Made by a program: the position numbers and the translations under genes | Assembly (NCBI GenBank): GCA_020002185.1 | Contig: CM034534.1 | Coordinates: forward strand, 64,407,966-64,471,965 | Length of the DNA stretch: 64,000 bases | Direction: 5' to 3' | DNA from: Paraescarpia echinospica | Lineage: Eukaryota; Annelida; Polychaeta; Sabellida; Siboglinidae | Part shown: in pieces, positions 62,001 to 64,000 of the stretch | Layout of the letters: each line of letters opens with the position of its first letter | How positions within the stretch are numbered: position 1 is the first letter of the stretch | The notes under the pieces: model-generated | Told to the model about the DNA's origin: nothing | The model's input: only the letters and a program-made list of their open reading frames with translations | Databases searched by the model: none

Positions 62001-63104
62001 ACAAGAAGGGTTAATTGCACACCGCATCCCTTACCTGTCTCTGCCTGTTTCGCTTGGATATTTATCGAGTGGCTCGGTCTTGATCGGAGGCAATGGGTTA
62101 AACTTTGAGAGTCCCTTCTGCAGTGTTGCCTTGATCTGCTCGGCATCTAAAATATACCCAGCAAATATTGTCTAGAGAAGATCTATAACGCTTTAATTTA
62201 TATACTAAGGGGCAAATTAGAGAACACCACGTTAGTCTTGGCAAATTCAAAATAACACGCAATACAAATTTGGAGAAGCTGATATGATAAAGCCAGTGAG
62301 GATTATGAAATTCTGATATTTAAATTCCGAATATCAGTACAAACATTGCATTTAATTTCCACAAGTCTAAAATACATTATCTGATAATTTTCATCATAAA
62401 ATCAGGTTATATATAAACTATGTCGATTCTAATACCTGAACTGCACAGATGTGTTTATATAAACCATATTAACAATATACTTTAAAGTAACTTTAATGTT
62501 CTACGCAGTATCAATATTCAAAAGCAGAAAATGACTAAATAATTTTTAAAAATTGTGCATTGTAAAAAGCCATCCAGGGAATCAAAATGTTAGAACAGAT
62601 AGAGTTACACCTTTCACAAAATAACATCGATGAATTAATAGTGTCACATGACCCTTGTCGTGGTCACCTGACCTACCAAATGGTGTGAGAGGAGCGCGGT
62701 CAGACCCGAGGTTGCCGGGGGTGCAGCTCCGTAGCGCCACCAGGTGTCCGTCCTGGATACTGTCGTCGCTATTGCTCCGGGATACGGAATACTGCTCCCA
62801 GGAGCAATGACTCGTGACTCCGCTCAGGTTGGAGCCTTCCTCCTCGATGCCTCGCTGCACCTCGTCCTGTGGAGGAAGAAAAGTAAAAAAGGCAAGTTCT
62901 TAAATATCGGAGTATCCATTCCTTAAAGCATTTTAAACTTTTCTCCCTGGCAGACCTGTTCAATCGAACACAATTCTGAATTCTCTGGGAAGCATTCAGC
63001 CATGCTGCAATTAATGCGCGAAGACTATTTGTACATAAATATTTAACACTGTCTATAGCCAGGTACTCATTTATAAAGCTAAGTGAATTGCTGCAATGTG
63101 GAGA

Positions 63105-63166
<62 letters not shown>

Positions 63167-63178
63167 CATGCAGGCATG

Positions 63179-63233
<55 letters not shown>

Positions 63234-63330
63234 ACAGACACTCTAAGTACCACCCACCTGTAGTTGTGGGTCTGTTTCAAAGATCGTCTCCCCTCGTCTC
63301 ATGTCAGTGATGAGCCAGGGTCCCCCAGCA
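59098..63330 (-). CDS. SUFU: Suppressor of fused (SUFU), C-terminal part, 7 exons
   Basis: - strand exons: 63330-63258, 62866-62677, 62146-62035, 61725-61582, 60765-60627, 60075-60007, 59169-59098 (stop TGA). All junctions are GT-AG and in phase, giving about 264 residues. Diagnostic stretches are GGPWLITDMRRGETIFETD, GIEEEGSNLSGV, SVHLQFNLEAASLLPLALRG, GRHFTFKSVLGESAITLVSS, EEHPYAAHG-like NEQHPYAAHGSWLQ, VLLPDDFIDHL and LPKNYHW. SUFU binds and restrains Gli transcription factors in the Hedgehog pathway, in cytoplasm, nucleus and cilium. Human SUFU is about 484 residues, so the N-terminal half lies beyond the right edge. The acidic/Ser-rich linker region (62866-61582) is divergent and contains IKTE, a possible sumoylation site. 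Exon 60765 has a second in-frame AG six bases inside it; the outer AG restores the LRGRL-like family reading. Confidence 0.95.
59340..59480. repeat. TATAGAATTCTATA-rich element
   Basis: Dense palindromic words (TATAGAATTCTATATAATTT, CTATAGAATAG). Similar stretches occur at 1445-1625, 54975-55115 and 56545-56605. Confidence 0.5.
59660..59975. repeat. Inverted partner of the repeat at 37470-37798
   Basis: Reverse-complement match in order and spacing to the DNase II intron copy. It lies in the SUFU intron between exons 60075-60007 and 59169-59098. Confidence 0.8.
61738..61812 (-). mobile_element. SINE tail fragment
   Basis: - strand ends GGACTGGATACTGCGCTATA then TAAGAACTTACCTTTACTG, matching the 3' end of the SINE at 38025-38335. 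The tail stops 12-15 bases before the acceptor of SUFU exon 61725. Confidence 0.7.
62879..63105 (-). mobile_element. SINE copy, head truncated
   Basis: Same orientation and word order as the 38025-38335 copy (CTATAGACAGTGTTAAATAT, CATGGCTGAATGCTTCCCAG, GGAATGGATACTCC, TTAAGAACTTGCCTTTTTTA). With the adjacent (CAGG)n run it makes up most of the 391-bp intron between SUFU exons 63258 and 62866. The tail stops about 12 bases before the acceptor. Confidence 0.7.
63107..63232. repeat. (CAGG)n tetranucleotide repeat, about 31 units
   Basis: On the SUFU sense (-) strand it reads (CCTG)n. Two CATG interruptions fall at 63166-63176. It starts about 25 bases after the donor of exon 63330-63258. Confidence 0.97.
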
Positions 63331-64000
63331 CTGCAACAGACACTAACATACAGCACAAGAAGAAGAAAGATAGCAATCTATTTGATCCCATCTACATAAT
63401 ATCATTCTTCTTGGATGTATACACGTAATATGCATTGGAAAATATACATCGTACGTATGCATATCTAGATAATTTTTGAATAATAAGTAAATAAATCAAA
63501 CTTTTCCAGATGGGGCCGGTGACTCCTATTAAAACAAAATGTCGCTCTCATAAGAGCCATCCATCTACATTAATAATTACATCATTCTTCTTAGCAACAA
63601 TAATGTCTATCTATATGTATGTTTGCATGTATGTGAATGTATACACGTGCGTGTGCATGCATGAAGTGTCACTGCGTGTATGTTATGTGTTTGTTTATGT
63701 TGCGTGTACATGTGTATGTACTTGTGTACAACGTCACACACATCATCAACGGCGTGTACAGACTGAATACATAGCTCTCGTTTACCAATGACTGCAAGTG
63801 CATAGAAGCAACTAATTAAGAATCTCATAATTAGAGCTATCAGGATAAATGCTGTGACGACACCTTGTTATGTCCATTACCTGACACTGACTGGACACTG
63901 TCCATTCCTTGATCAGATAGCTTCACTACATGTACAGTCACATATTCAGACATTTACTGGTTATTCAATAAAAGCGTCATTCATGATCGTTTTTTTACTG
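63331..64000. other. SUFU intron to the window edge, no exon seen
   Basis: Short GT/GC-rich simple sequence near 63620-63740. I searched the - strand for the exon preceding GGPWLITDM and did not find it, so it lies beyond 64000. Confidence 0.6.

Noticed and set aside
63071..63310. Arg/Gln/Ala or Leu/Pro/Ala/Cys repeat proteins
   Set aside because: Translations of the (CAGG)n tetranucleotide run.

Overview
The window looks like a scaffold piece from a large, repeat-rich invertebrate genome. All host genes are split by GT-AG introns, some of 10-20 kb, and there are LINEs, DNA transposons, a tRNA-derived SINE, minisatellites and one 1000-base N gap. The gene set and the RTE/CR1-type LINEs suggest a marine lophotrochozoan, possibly a mollusc; this is inference, since no species-specific marker is visible.

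Layout. (1) Bases 1-17200: a calmodulin-like gene on the + strand (exons 1816-1882, 4083-4226, 14720-14865, 15218-15314, 15944-15975). Its 10.5-kb third visible intron holds a pogo/Tigger-like DNA transposon (about 6504-14511), which in turn contains an RTE-like LINE and a 29-copy, 56-bp minisatellite. (2) 17200-23850: MITE-like repeats, an AT-rich tandem array and long unexplained AT-rich sequence. (3) 23852-48445: a complete mitoferrin-type mitochondrial carrier gene on the - strand in four exons. Its 19.7-kb first intron contains three exons of a DNase II gene (34395-38015, same strand), the N gap, and a hAT-like element with large 51-bp minisatellite arrays. (4) 44170-56600: LINE graveyard (two CR1-like and one RTE-like, all - strand) plus a 94-bp tandem array. 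(5) 59098-63330: the C-terminal seven exons of Suppressor of fused (SUFU), - strand, with the 5' part beyond the right edge.

The four host genes have unrelated roles (calcium sensing, mitochondrial iron import, lysosomal DNA degradation, Hedgehog/Gli repression), so nothing suggests they work together. No prokaryote-style operon, CRISPR array or defence system is present.

The most informative signals are structural. First, the 8-bp target-site duplication of the hAT-like element pairs the left end at 29896 with the right end at 43152, although a second left end lies at 38395. The block between (gap plus DNase II exons) therefore looks like a chimeric join or a recombination product, and the apparent nesting of DNase II inside mitoferrin is doubtful. 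Second, all three copies of a tRNA-derived SINE end 10-16 bases upstream of a splice acceptor. Third, a LINE endonuclease carries six in-frame 39-bp copies of its catalytic SDH motif. Splice sites were read by eye; no alignment or database search was run.
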